Positions 1 through 6,978 of a stretch of 64,000 bases of DNA are shown piece after piece. This DNA is from Robertmurraya andreesenii (GTDB taxonomy: Bacteria; Bacillota; Bacilli; Bacillales; Cytobacillaceae), in assembly GCF_030813005.1 (NCBI RefSeq), contig NZ_JAUSTU010000002.1, forward strand, positions 186,001-250,000. Direction: 5' to 3'. Both the position numbers and the translations under genes were made by a program. Numbering within the stretch: position 1 is the stretch's first letter; each line of letters begins with the position of its first letter. The notes below the pieces were generated by a model that worked only from the letters and a program-made list of their open reading frames with translations, did not search any database and was not told the DNA's origin.

Positions 1-548
1 TTAAAGGCTTGAACCGTCCCATCTGTCTTTGTCACGGTCAGTCTACCATTCGGATCAATACTGTAATCCTTCGGCTCTCCCGTTATGTAAATAGGATTTT
101 CATACTCATCAACAATAGAATGGCCATCAGCTGTCACAAGAGCAAGTTCATTCACGCCGACGGGGGATAAGTAGAATGCTCCATTCCGTGTGTATTGAAT
201 TTCGCTCCCTGCTTCGGTTTGAACAAGCACCTTATAGAGCTGATTTTCCTTTGTAAAAGCGGTATCCAGCGGACGATCCGTCGTCTTAATCGGACCTTGT
301 GTCATCACTAATTGCGCTTGGGCAAGCTTTGCCCCAGTGCCCTGACGAATACCATTTGGGGTAAGGCGATTCACTTCCGCCGCTAAATTACGCTGATTAT
401 TAAACTGCTGATACATCAGTTCCGTAAAGGTTGCCTCTCTCCTTTTGAAGCCATTCGTATCAATATTCGCCATATTGTTGGAGATGATGTCCAATTGCTT
501 TTGCAGCTGTGATAATGTATTCGTTGCCGTGATCATCGTTCGATTCAT
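1..548 (-). CDS. flhP: Flagellar basal-body/hook protein FlhP (FlgG-like), C-terminus cut by window edge
   Basis: Rod/hook-family protein exported by the flagellar secretion system and built into the axial basal body. The ATG at 548 follows an AGGAGG six to seven bases upstream. The N-terminus has the family signature of a heptad-rich segment ending in NNMANIDTNGFKR (about residues 24-36), and the later TQGPIKTTDRPLDTAF is typical of FlgF/FlgG-type proteins. The reading frame runs off the left edge, so only about 182 residues are present. It follows flhO by 26 bases on the same strand, the same order (mbl-flhO-flhP) as in B. subtilis, so the two are almost certainly co-transcribed. Function is assigned from family and position. 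Confidence 0.9.
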   Translation of the reverse strand, partial: MNRTMITATNTLSQLQKQLDIISNNMANIDTNGFKRREATFTELMYQQFNNQRNLAAEVNRLTPNGIRQGTGAKLAQAQLVMTQGPIKTTDRPLDTAFTKENQLYKVLVQTEAGSEIQYTRNGAFYLSPVGVNELALVTADGHSIVDEYENPIYITGEPKDYSIDPNGRLTVTKTDGTVQAF

Positions 549-574
549 GCTTTAACCTCCTTTCAGCCTAACGC

Positions 575-1414
575 TTATCCGATTCTTCCAACCTCATTGG
601 CAGCCTTGTCCATGCTTTTATCATAGGCCTGTAATACCTTTTGATTCGCTTCAAAGGCCCGGTAGGCCGTTAGCATATCCGTCATGGAACGGCTCATATC
701 TACATTGGATCTTTCTAATTTTCCTTGCTGCAGTGAAAATTGAACACCCGCTGCTCCCCGTGCATCCGCTAAAGCTCCTCCATCACCTGTGCGATAGAGG
801 CCATCGCCCTCTTTGACGAGGTTATATGGATCGGCTGAATAGCTGATTCCTAAGAATGCTGTTTCTCCAGCTGCCCCTTGCAGCATCCCATTTTCGTTCA
901 CGGTGAATTGGTCACTGGACAGCTGAATTCGATTTCCATTCGAATCAAGGACATAATTGCCGCTCGCGGTTGTTAAGAAGCCTTGTCCATCTAAAGTAAA
1001 GTCACCATTTCTTGTATAGCGAATCTCCCCAGCCGCATTTTGCACGGTGAAAAAGACGCTGCCGTTAACGCCTGTTTCCTGGTTTCGAGGCATGATGATA
1101 TCCACTAATGCAAGGTCTGTCGTTTGCCCCGTATCCTGCAAATCTCCTTGGACGAACTTTGGCATAACCTCCTGCATGTAGACACCCGTATTAACCGGTC
1201 CTACTGTTTTGTTAAAAGGGAGATTCAAGCCTTTTTCAGTTGGCACCTTCTCTTGGTCAAAGCGCTTCAGCAGCATTTCTGGGAAGGCTCTCAAGGATGA
1301 TTGGTCCGCTTTATAGCCTGGCGTATTCGCATTGGCCATATTATTCGTTAACATTTCTGTTCGGCGCTGCTGTGCAAGCATCCCTGATGCAGCCGTATAA
1401 AATCCTCTAAACAT
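575..1414 (-). CDS. flhO: Flagellar basal-body/hook protein FlhO (FlgF/G-like)
   Basis: Axial flagellar basal-body protein of 279 residues. The N-terminal rod motif (GFYTAASGMLAQQRRTEML, then NNMANANTPGYKAD) and the C-terminal heptad-rich tail (NVDMSRSMTDMLTAYRAFEA) are characteristic of the FlgE/F/G family; these two ends pack together in the rod. I chose the ATG at 1414 because GGGGTGAG lies four bases upstream and the family start is MFRGFYTAASG; the frame stays open to 1528 but that stretch lies in a strong inverted repeat and looks like a leader. Length is close to the B. subtilis protein (270). Downstream flhP is 26 bases away. Confidence 0.93.
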   Translation of the reverse strand: MFRGFYTAASGMLAQQRRTEMLTNNMANANTPGYKADQSSLRAFPEMLLKRFDQEKVPTEKGLNLPFNKTVGPVNTGVYMQEVMPKFVQGDLQDTGQTTDLALVDIIMPRNQETGVNGSVFFTVQNAAGEIRYTRNGDFTLDGQGFLTTASGNYVLDSNGNRIQLSSDQFTVNENGMLQGAAGETAFLGISYSADPYNLVKEGDGLYRTGDGGALADARGAAGVQFSLQQGKLERSNVDMSRSMTDMLTAYRAFEANQKVLQAYDKSMDKAANEVGRIG

Positions 1415-1432
1415 TCGCTCACCCCATCGTAA

Positions 1433-1512
1433 GGACTCTTTTTTCAAACGCATATCCGTTAGAAACCCTTCAAACGACCAAATACTTCTTGATGCATCTG
1501 AAAAAAGAGTCC
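1433..1512 (-). repeat. 14-bp perfect inverted repeat in flhO leader
   Basis: The arms GGACTCTTTTTTCA (1499-1512 on the minus strand) and TGAAAAAAGAGTCC (1433-1446) are exact complements around a 52-base loop, ending 19 bases before the flhO start codon. As RNA this would be a long stem closing a large loop that holds further short complementary pieces (GATGCATC, GGATATGCG). A TATAAT at 1545-1550 could start transcription just before the stem. I do not recognise it as a known riboswitch. Confidence 0.6.
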
Positions 1513-1710
1513 TGCTTGTCCTCGTCAAAAAGCCATATATTCCTATTATAAAAAAAATCAGTCAAATAAACATTATATTTTTTCTCGAAATAAGAAATGG
1601 TGATAAGTACCAGCTCGTTCACTGGTCCTCATCACCCTTCTAGAGCTGTTGATACACGCGGCTACGCGATGAGTTTTTTAGCCAAAGGCTGTTTTCGTAT
1701 CGATTGCGGC

Positions 1711-2712
1711 CTAGCCGAATCTTCGACTAGAAATCCTGTCGATGTTATCAAGCATAATGCCCGTCCCAACTGCAACACAGTCCATTGGGTTCTCGGCAAC
1801 CAACACAGGCACCTTTAATTCCTCTGCTAACAGTAGGTCGAAGCCATGTAAAAGGGCTCCCCCACCTGTTAGAATAACACCGCGGTCAATGATGTCAGCT
1901 GATAATTCTGGTGGAGTGCGCTCTAAAACGCTCTTTGCCGCTTGAACAATGACGAAAACAGACTCGCGAAGAGCCAGCTCAATTTCCTCAGAATTGACGG
2001 TAATCGTTCTAGGTAGACCAGAAACCATGTCACGCCCGCGGATTTCCATTTCTTCATGACGAGAGCCCGGAAATACCGTACCAATTTGGATCTTAATATT
2101 TTCAGCTGTTCGCTCCCCAATGAGTAGCTTGTATTCACGTTTGATATACTGAAGAATTTCACTATCGAATTTATCTCCAGCCATTTTAATCGAAGCAGAG
2201 GTTACAATGTCTCCCATTGATAATACCGCGACATCTGTCGTTCCTCCGCCGATATCGACGACCATATTTCCGCTTGGCTGGAAAATATCCATCCCCGCTC
2301 CGATGGCCGCTACCTTTGGTTCTTCCTCTAAGTAAATCTTCTTTCCTCCGCTCTTTTCAGCGGCTTCCTTGATCGCTTTTTGCTCTACACTTGTGATGTT
2401 TGTAGGGCAGCAGATAAGAATCCGTGGCTTTGACAAAAAGCCTTTGACATTCAGCTTGTTAATAAAATGCTTTAACATCGCCTCTGTCACGTCAAAGTCT
2501 GCAATAACTCCATCTTTAAGTGGTCGAATCGCCACAATATTTCCCGGAGTACGACCCACCATTCGTCTTGCTTCCTCACCGACAGCCAGTACCTTATTGT
2601 TATTCTTGTCAATCGCCACCACAGATGGCTCGTTCAGCACAATGCCTTTCCCTTTTACATGGATCAGCACGTTAGCAGTTCCTAAATCAATTCCAATATC
2701 CCTAGCGAGCAT
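1711..2712 (-). CDS. mbl: MreB-like actin homologue Mbl
   Basis: Cytoskeletal actin-fold ATPase that moves along the membrane and directs lateral cell wall synthesis. The 333-residue length equals B. subtilis Mbl. Visible ATPase motifs are DIGIDLGTANVLI near the N-terminus (phosphate 1), DIGGGTTDVAVLS (phosphate 2, about residue 152) and LTGGGALLHGFD (adenosine motif, about residue 280). The position between spoIIID and flhO is the Mbl position in B. subtilis and separates it from MreB and MreBH. Start ATG at 2712 has AAGGAGG upstream. A 17-bp perfect dyad and an extended -10 promoter lie in its upstream region. Confidence 0.95.
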   Translation of the reverse strand: MLARDIGIDLGTANVLIHVKGKGIVLNEPSVVAIDKNNNKVLAVGEEARRMVGRTPGNIVAIRPLKDGVIADFDVTEAMLKHFINKLNVKGFLSKPRILICCPTNITSVEQKAIKEAAEKSGGKKIYLEEEPKVAAIGAGMDIFQPSGNMVVDIGGGTTDVAVLSMGDIVTSASIKMAGDKFDSEILQYIKREYKLLIGERTAENIKIQIGTVFPGSRHEEMEIRGRDMVSGLPRTITVNSEEIELALRESVFVIVQAAKSVLERTPPELSADIIDRGVILTGGGALLHGFDLLLAEELKVPVLVAENPMDCVAVGTGIMLDNIDRISSRRFG

Positions 2713-2765
2713 GCTTTTCGTTTCCTCCTTGAAAATATCCCAATCTATTCCTTCAAAATACTTCC

Positions 2766-2782
2766 CTTAGGAAATTCCTAAG
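2766..2782. promoter_or_regulatory. 17-bp perfect dyad in mbl leader
   Basis: CTTAGGAA-A-TTCCTAAG is an exact palindrome with a one-base centre, 54 bases upstream of the mbl start codon and downstream of the candidate promoter. It could be an operator or a small RNA hairpin; no regulator is assigned. Confidence 0.4.
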
Positions 2783-2841
2783 AATAGCACTTACGTATCA
2801 CCTGTTGTTGTTTTTATAAATGCACTATATCCTAATTGACT

Positions 2842-2853
2842 ATTTTACCATAC
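2842..2853 (-). promoter_or_regulatory. Candidate extended -10 promoter for mbl
   Basis: The minus strand reads TATGGTAAAAT, an extended -10 (TGn plus TAAAAT), about 130 bases before mbl. A perfect TTGACA occurs further upstream but at unsuitable spacing for this -10. Confidence 0.45.
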
Positions 2854-2966
2854 TTATTAAAAATAAAGTAACAATTTGTCAAAAATTGTTTGACACTTTG
2901 CTAAATATTTTCAAGGAAGATATCCGTATTCATTTTGGTTCGTTCATTAAAACGGCCGTCTAGCCT

Positions 2967-3242
2967 TTACTTTCGAATGGGCTCGCTTTCTAGCTCCTCC
3001 TTCTTGTATTTCATTTTTGTTGCTTCACCACCACGCAAATGGCGAATTGATTTATGGTAATCTAAGATTTCCTTAACTTCATTAGCTAGCTCTGGATTAA
3101 TTTCAGGAAGCCTCTCTGTTAAATCTTTATGGACTGTACTTTTGGATACGCCAAACTCCTTCGCTATGACGCGAACCGTTTTTCTCGTCTCCACGATATA
3201 CTTTCCAATCTTGATAGTTCTCTCTTTGATGTAATCGTGCAC
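2967..3242 (-). CDS. spoIIID: Sporulation transcriptional regulator SpoIIID
   Basis: Small DNA-binding protein of 91 residues that modulates the sigma-E regulon in the mother cell, switching genes on and off before sigma-K appears. The sequence is nearly that of B. subtilis SpoIIID (93 residues): helix-turn-helix RVIAKEFGVSKSTVHKDL (about residues 24-41) and the basic C-terminal region RHLRGGEATKMKYKKEE that adds minor-groove contacts. The start is GTG at 3242, as in B. subtilis, with GGGAGGG upstream. Just before mbl on the same strand, with 254 bases between them. A sigma-E-like promoter is visible about 200 bases upstream. Confidence 0.97.
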   Translation of the reverse strand: MHDYIKERTIKIGKYIVETRKTVRVIAKEFGVSKSTVHKDLTERLPEINPELANEVKEILDYHKSIRHLRGGEATKMKYKKEELESEPIRK

Positions 3243-3830
3243 ACCACTCGCCCTCCCTAAATTGGATGTGAGAAGTGTGAAATGAGACTCGCTTTCATCG
3301 CTTCATCAAGTACTGCCTACCGCACACAAAGTGCGTCAGAAAGCACGTTGCCTTCTGAATTTCAGGAAATAATCAGGTCCCCAACTATATATGCATTCTC
3401 ATCCTCAAACGACCCCTCACCTCAAACACTCTCTTTGTAAGGTTTGTAACAGTTTATTAGCTTGGATTAAGGAATATGCACGAAAAAGGCAATAGGGACA
3501 AGGCATAAGGTGATTTTTTCGAAAAGTCAATCAATTTGCAGGAGTTTAGACCGAGCTGGACTCTTTTTTTCCGTCGCTTGCGGGGAATTACCCTCGGGGT
3601 TGCTTAAATATCGGAAGCTGCTCCACTAAAACCTCCGCCCAAAATCGACGGTAGCTCCATTATTTCCCGAGAAATTTGTCGGTTCGGATTGATATATGTC
3701 TGAGGGGGTATTTTTTCGACGGTATGAAATCCTTTGATGGAAATGGTGCCTATCTTAATGAGTCGGTGTTTGGGAAGAAAGCCGGTGTTTCCGTGCTATT
3801 TTAAATGGAGCTAGGAAATGTACTCTTAAA
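3243..3830. other. Gene-free interval between spoIIQ terminator and spoIIID
   Basis: No convincing coding frame on either strand over about 590 bases. It holds a candidate sigma-E promoter at 3451-3479 and short complementary pieces, for example CCGTCG near 3572 and CGACGG near 3646. I see no tRNA or recognisable mobile element. Confidence 0.5.
3451..3479 (-). promoter_or_regulatory. Candidate sigma-E promoter for spoIIID
   Basis: On the minus strand GCATATT (3473-3479) exactly matches the sigma-E -35 consensus KMATATT, followed after 14 bases by AATAAACT (3451-3458), six of eight matches to the -10 CATACAHT. Transcription would start near 3444, giving a leader of about 200 bases before the GTG start. 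spoIIID is known to be sigma-E dependent in B. subtilis. Confidence 0.45.
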
Positions 3831-3833
3831 AAA

Positions 3834-3857
3834 GAAAAAACCCGCAACTAAGCGGGT
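3834..3857 (-). terminator. Terminator of spoIIQ
   Basis: ACCCGC-TTAGTT-GCGGGT followed by a T-run on the minus strand, 20 bases after the spoIIQ stop. Confidence 0.8.
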
Positions 3858-3877
3858 TCCCTATCTTTTGGATATTA

Positions 3878-4759
3878 TTAGGCGTCGGAAGAGTCTGCTT
3901 TATCAGCGTCTTCTTCGTCAGATGTTGCATCATCATCTTTAGTCTTATCTTGTTTGCTGTCATCAGCATTTTTCGACTTGTCTTCTTTAGGTGCTGGCTT
4001 TTCCTCTTTTGTTGAATCATCTGTTTTTCCGCTATCATCAATTTCCTTGCCTTCGGTCACTTTTGCTTCCTGTAAGGCACTTAACGGCTTGTTGAAGTAG
4101 TCAATTGGATTAACCGCTACCCCATCTTTGCGGATTTCGAAATGCAAATGTGTTCCAGCTTCCTCGTTGTATAAGCTTTTTCCTGCTTTTGCAAGGATGT
4201 GCCCCTGTTCGACCTGGTCCCCAACCTTCACACCAATATCCGTAACGGATTGATATTGTGTTACAATACCCTTGTCATGCTCAATTTCGATTACATTGCC
4301 GAGAAGTGCATCCTCTCGTACACTTGTTACTTTACCACTTAAGGCAGCCAGAACATCAAAGGTTTCGCCATTTTCCATCGTAATATCTATCCCCGTATTT
4401 GGACGATAGCTATTATTGTAAGAAACCAACGCTGCTTCTTGCTTTTCTTCTGGGCCATCAAAATCATAAAACTCTTTTTGAATGACAACAGAATCTGGAT
4501 CTGCTACCGGCATAGAGAAGTTTTCCATCGCCCTATTAACTTCCAGAGCATCCTCTTGGAACTTCTTACCTGAAAGATCAGTGGCCTTGTAATCGATTTG
4601 TTTGTCGTTATCGGCATTGTTGCTGTTTTGGAACCAGAGAACCGCGGTTAGAATGATTGCAGCGCCTGCAATATATAGGCTAGGGTACACCCAACGCTTT
4701 TTCATGAAGCGCTTAATCTTTGAATCTTGAGAAGATCGTTTCTTTTCTTCCTCTCTCAT
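3878..4759 (-). CDS. spoIIQ: Forespore engulfment/channel protein SpoIIQ (degenerate LytM domain)
   Basis: Forespore membrane protein of 293 residues that binds mother-cell SpoIIIAH across the two engulfing membranes and forms part of the feeding-tube channel. One transmembrane helix lies at about residues 25-42 (WVYPSLYIAGAAIILTAVLW). The M23/LytM domain at about 110-225 keeps the last zinc-ligand motif HLHFEIR but has NTGIDI where active peptidases have HxGxD, so it should be non-catalytic, as in B. subtilis. The Asp/Glu/Lys-rich tail (about 235-293) is disordered. I chose ATG 4759 (MREEEKK) because GAGGTG precedes it and homologues start there; an in-frame start seven codons earlier is less likely. 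Confidence 0.95.
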   Translation of the reverse strand: MREEEKKRSSQDSKIKRFMKKRWVYPSLYIAGAAIILTAVLWFQNSNNADNDKQIDYKATDLSGKKFQEDALEVNRAMENFSMPVADPDSVVIQKEFYDFDGPEEKQEAALVSYNNSYRPNTGIDITMENGETFDVLAALSGKVTSVREDALLGNVIEIEHDKGIVTQYQSVTDIGVKVGDQVEQGHILAKAGKSLYNEEAGTHLHFEIRKDGVAVNPIDYFNKPLSALQEAKVTEGKEIDDSGKTDDSTKEEKPAPKEDKSKNADDSKQDKTKDDDATSDEEDADKADSSDA

Positions 4760-4778
4760 TTTCATCACCTCAGCAACC

Positions 4779-4807
4779 ATTCTGAACAGATTCAGCCAAA
4801 TATATAC
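4779..4807 (-). promoter_or_regulatory. Candidate sigma-F promoter for spoIIQ
   Basis: GTATA (4803-4807, matches GYWTA) and, after 15 bases, GTTCAGAAT (4779-4787), a partial match to GGNRANANT. The start point would fall just before the ribosome binding site. The same -10 form, GTCCACAAT, is seen before spoIIR, also a sigma-F gene. Confidence 0.4.
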
Positions 4808-4984
4808 ATTTGTAAAAAATTTTTTTTGGTTTATTTTTCGACAAAGTCTTTAAGATTATTCATGTAAGGCGCTTTTTTTAAAAAAAATTTTTGTTGAACC
4901 TAAATATAGTTTTTATAAAGTAATCTTTGAGAAAACGTAAAAAAGCGCTACTCATTCTATTTGTATCGCCACCTAGTATGAAAC

Positions 4985-5010
4985 GAAATGGCCGGTTGTA
5001 AGGCCATTTC
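4985..5010. repeat. 9-bp hairpin between spoIIQ and the VanZ-like gene
   Basis: GAAATGGCC and GGCCATTTC around an eight-base loop. No T-run follows, so it is not an obvious terminator; it sits about 45 bases upstream of the plus-strand VanZ-like gene. The rest of 4808-5056 is A/T-rich with no gene. Confidence 0.5.
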
Positions 5011-5056
5011 ATAACCATTTTCGTAGGAAAAGACCTTTTGGATAGGGGAAATTATT

Positions 5057-5473
5057 ATGAAAAGATTTTTGAAATGGGTTGTGAGGCTACTGCCGTTTGC
5101 TTACATGCTATTGGTTTGGATTCTTTCAAGTTTGCCGCATAATGCTGTCGTGGAACTCCCAGACTCTTCCGTTGACCGCTTTTTCAAAGAGTCCATGCAT
5201 CTTGTGGAGTTTGCAATCCTGTATTTGCTTTCGGTTGCGGCTGTTTTAACAAGCGGACAATTTTCAAGGGGCTTGAGCATGGTTTGTGCAGGGATTGCAA
5301 TTAGCTATGGTCTGCTCGATGAATTCCATCAATCCTTTGTTCCATACCGCTCAGCAACCGTCATTGACTTTGTAAAGGATACGATTGGGGTATTAGTGGC
5401 TTATTATTTTGTTATGCGAGGCTATCGAAGGCATGGGTTTCGGTGGTTTAGTGGCTTTTTTGTAGGGAAATGA
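5057..5473 (+). CDS. VanZ-like family membrane protein (YwnJ-like)
   Basis: Integral membrane protein of 138 residues with about four hydrophobic segments (roughly residues 9-26, 48-65, 73-92 and 103-121). The motif DEFHQSFVPYRSATVIDFVKD between the third and fourth helices is the conserved VanZ signature. The family is named after the teicoplanin-resistance protein VanZ, but for most chromosomal members the function is unknown. AGGGG lies eight to nine bases before the ATG. The gene diverges from spoIIQ; B. subtilis has a VanZ-family gene (ywnJ) next to spoIIQ, which supports orthology. No resistance role can be claimed from this sequence. Confidence 0.85.
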   Translation: MKRFLKWVVRLLPFAYMLLVWILSSLPHNAVVELPDSSVDRFFKESMHLVEFAILYLLSVAAVLTSGQFSRGLSMVCAGIAISYGLLDEFHQSFVPYRSATVIDFVKDTIGVLVAYYFVMRGYRRHGFRWFSGFFVGK

Positions 5474-5523
5474 GGTGAGCAAATATCTGGGGGCCATTGA
5501 GCTCTTTTCTGACTAGGTGTAGT

Positions 5524-5700
5524 ATCCAGTAACCTCTATTGGGTACTCGTGCTGTCTTTTTTCTAGGAGTTCAGGTTCCAATACCCCCTATTGGACACTC
5601 TTTCTCTCTTTTCTCCATCCGTTCAGGGGTCAATGACCCCTATTGAGTACTCTTTCTCACTATTCTCTCTCCATTCAGGCACCAATAAGCCGTATACTCA
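5524..5700. repeat. Imperfect 52-bp tandem repeat, three copies plus a partial fourth
   Basis: The pieces TTCAGG at 5570, 5622 and 5674 are exactly 52 bases apart. Each unit ends in TTCAGG and starts with a variant of CAATACCCCCTATTGG, itself a short dyad, followed by a pyrimidine-rich middle. The array lies between the convergent ends of the VanZ-like gene and spoIID and ends in a partial copy near 5680-5700. Confidence 0.8.
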
Positions 5701-5715
5701 ACTTTTACCCTCACA

Positions 5716-5759
5716 AACAAAAATAGGGTACACGAATCGCTTGGATCCTGTACCCTATT
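5716..5759 (-). terminator. Terminator of spoIID
   Basis: AATAGGGTAC and GTACCCTATT (5750-5759 and 5722-5731) form a 10-bp stem followed by TTTTTG on the minus strand, 14 bases after the spoIID stop. Confidence 0.75.
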
Positions 5760-5772
5760 CTTTAAGAGCCTG

Positions 5773-6786
5773 TTATTTTTTGGCGGTGACTTTGGCAAGG
5801 AGGTTGGTCCCGGTGTCAATTTGAACTCCCTGGTAGTAATGCTGGACAATTTCTTTATAGGTCTTTCCCTCTTTGGCCATCCCGTTTGCCCCGAATTGAC
5901 TCATTCCTACTCCATGACCGAAACCCTTTGTATTAATGACGATATTTTTTCCTTTTCGTTCCCAGGTGAAGTCGGAGGATTTTAGTTCGAGTGTCTCCCG
6001 AATATCCTTTCCGGTCAATACTTTGCCGTTGATATCGACCTTTCCGACGCGATTGCCCTTTGTCCTTTCGAGGATCTTGCCAACTTCACTGCTATTTGTC
6101 AGCTTTACACCGAGCTTTTTTTCGAACTCCTTAATAGATACTACCTTTTGCCCGTTGAATTTTTCCGTATTGACGTCCCATGGACTTTCCACACTCTTTA
6201 GATACGGCCGTGGACTCGACCAGTAATCCTCAGAGTTCTCTGTAAAACCGTTGCTTGTGGAGAAGAATGCAGAATAAATCGGAGCTCCTTCATAGGTTAA
6301 AATTTGTCCGCTCGTTGCTTGAACTGCTTCACGAATTTTCTTTACCCTCTTTTGATAATCCTTCCCCCACTGCTTCCTCAACTCTTCATCACTTTTGTAC
6401 ACTTGATGATTTTCCGTATCGGTCACATCGGCACCTTCAGGAACACCCTTTTTTTCTCCATTCATTAGGTACGCAAAATAAGTTCTTGCTGTTATCGCCT
6501 GAGCCTTTAGGGCTTCTAATTCAAAATCTGCTGGCATCTCTGCTGCGACAACCCCTACAATATATTCCTCGAGCGGCAGGTTCTCAATCTTTTCCTGACC
6601 GGCGCGATAAACCGCTACCTCAATAGCGGGCTCGTTTGATTCCACTTTGATTTCTTTCCCTTCAAGATCCTCATCAAGCTTGCCCGTTGTTTTTTCCATA
6701 AAAGGGAGGACCAGTGCTGTCGGAATGATCAGTGTGACGGCAAATAGTACTGCGGCTAAAACGGCGATTGGTTTCATATTTTTCAT
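5773..6786 (-). CDS. spoIID: Stage II sporulation protein D (SpoIID, lytic transglycosylase)
   Basis: Membrane-anchored peptidoglycan hydrolase of 337 residues that, with SpoIIP and SpoIIM, drives forespore engulfment; it cleaves glycan strands after SpoIIP removes peptides. An N-terminal signal-anchor lies at about residues 5-27. Conserved SpoIID motifs include the PLEEYIVGVVAAEMPADFELEALKAQAIAART-type region (about 80-115, with catalytic Glu in AAEMP), the YSAFFSTSNGFTENSEDYW segment and the C-terminal GFGHGVGMSQFGANGMA. I chose ATG 6786 because GGAGG lies eight bases before it and homologues start there; the frame is open to 6957. A sigma-E-like promoter is just upstream, and murA precedes it. 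Confidence 0.95.
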   Translation of the reverse strand: MKNMKPIAVLAAVLFAVTLIIPTALVLPFMEKTTGKLDEDLEGKEIKVESNEPAIEVAVYRAGQEKIENLPLEEYIVGVVAAEMPADFELEALKAQAITARTYFAYLMNGEKKGVPEGADVTDTENHQVYKSDEELRKQWGKDYQKRVKKIREAVQATSGQILTYEGAPIYSAFFSTSNGFTENSEDYWSSPRPYLKSVESPWDVNTEKFNGQKVVSIKEFEKKLGVKLTNSSEVGKILERTKGNRVGKVDINGKVLTGKDIRETLELKSSDFTWERKGKNIVINTKGFGHGVGMSQFGANGMAKEGKTYKEIVQHYYQGVQIDTGTNLLAKVTAKK

Positions 6787-6820
6787 GCTAGAGCCTCCAT
6801 ATGTAAGTTTGTATTCACTT

Positions 6821-6850
6821 ATACATATGGGAATGGACAAGCCAATAGAA
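6821..6850 (-). promoter_or_regulatory. Candidate sigma-E promoter for spoIID
   Basis: TTCTATT (6844-6850) and, after a 14-base spacer, CATATGTA (6822-6829) on the minus strand resemble the sigma-E -35 and -10; the spacing is exact and the start point would be about 30 bases before the spoIID ATG. spoIID is sigma-E dependent in B. subtilis. Confidence 0.4.
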
Positions 6851-6927
6851 CTAAAAATGTGTATAATTTCCGCAAGTCTCATCCACAATATCTTATGGTG
6901 AGAAAAAAAATCCGCCATTCTGAAAGC

Positions 6928-6969
6928 AAAAATAAAAACCGCAAATGGTGAGACCATTTCACGGTTTTT
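6928..6969 (-). terminator. Terminator of murA copy 1
   Basis: A long stem, AAAAACCGTGAAATGG with ACCATTTGCGGTTTTT, directly after the murA stop and ending in T-rich sequence on the minus strand. Confidence 0.8.
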
Positions 6970-6978
6970 GGTGAGTTC

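Noticed and set aside
1415..1528. N-terminal extension of FlhO
   Set aside because: Lies in the inverted repeat; the family start MFRGFYTAASG with its own ribosome binding site is at 1414.
1597..1818. Plus-strand 73-residue frame antisense to the mbl 3' end
   Set aside because: No ribosome binding site or recognisable protein features; overlaps conserved mbl coding sequence.
5524..5700. 52-bp tandem units as a CRISPR array
   Set aside because: Whole units repeat without unique spacers, are diverged, and no cas genes are present.
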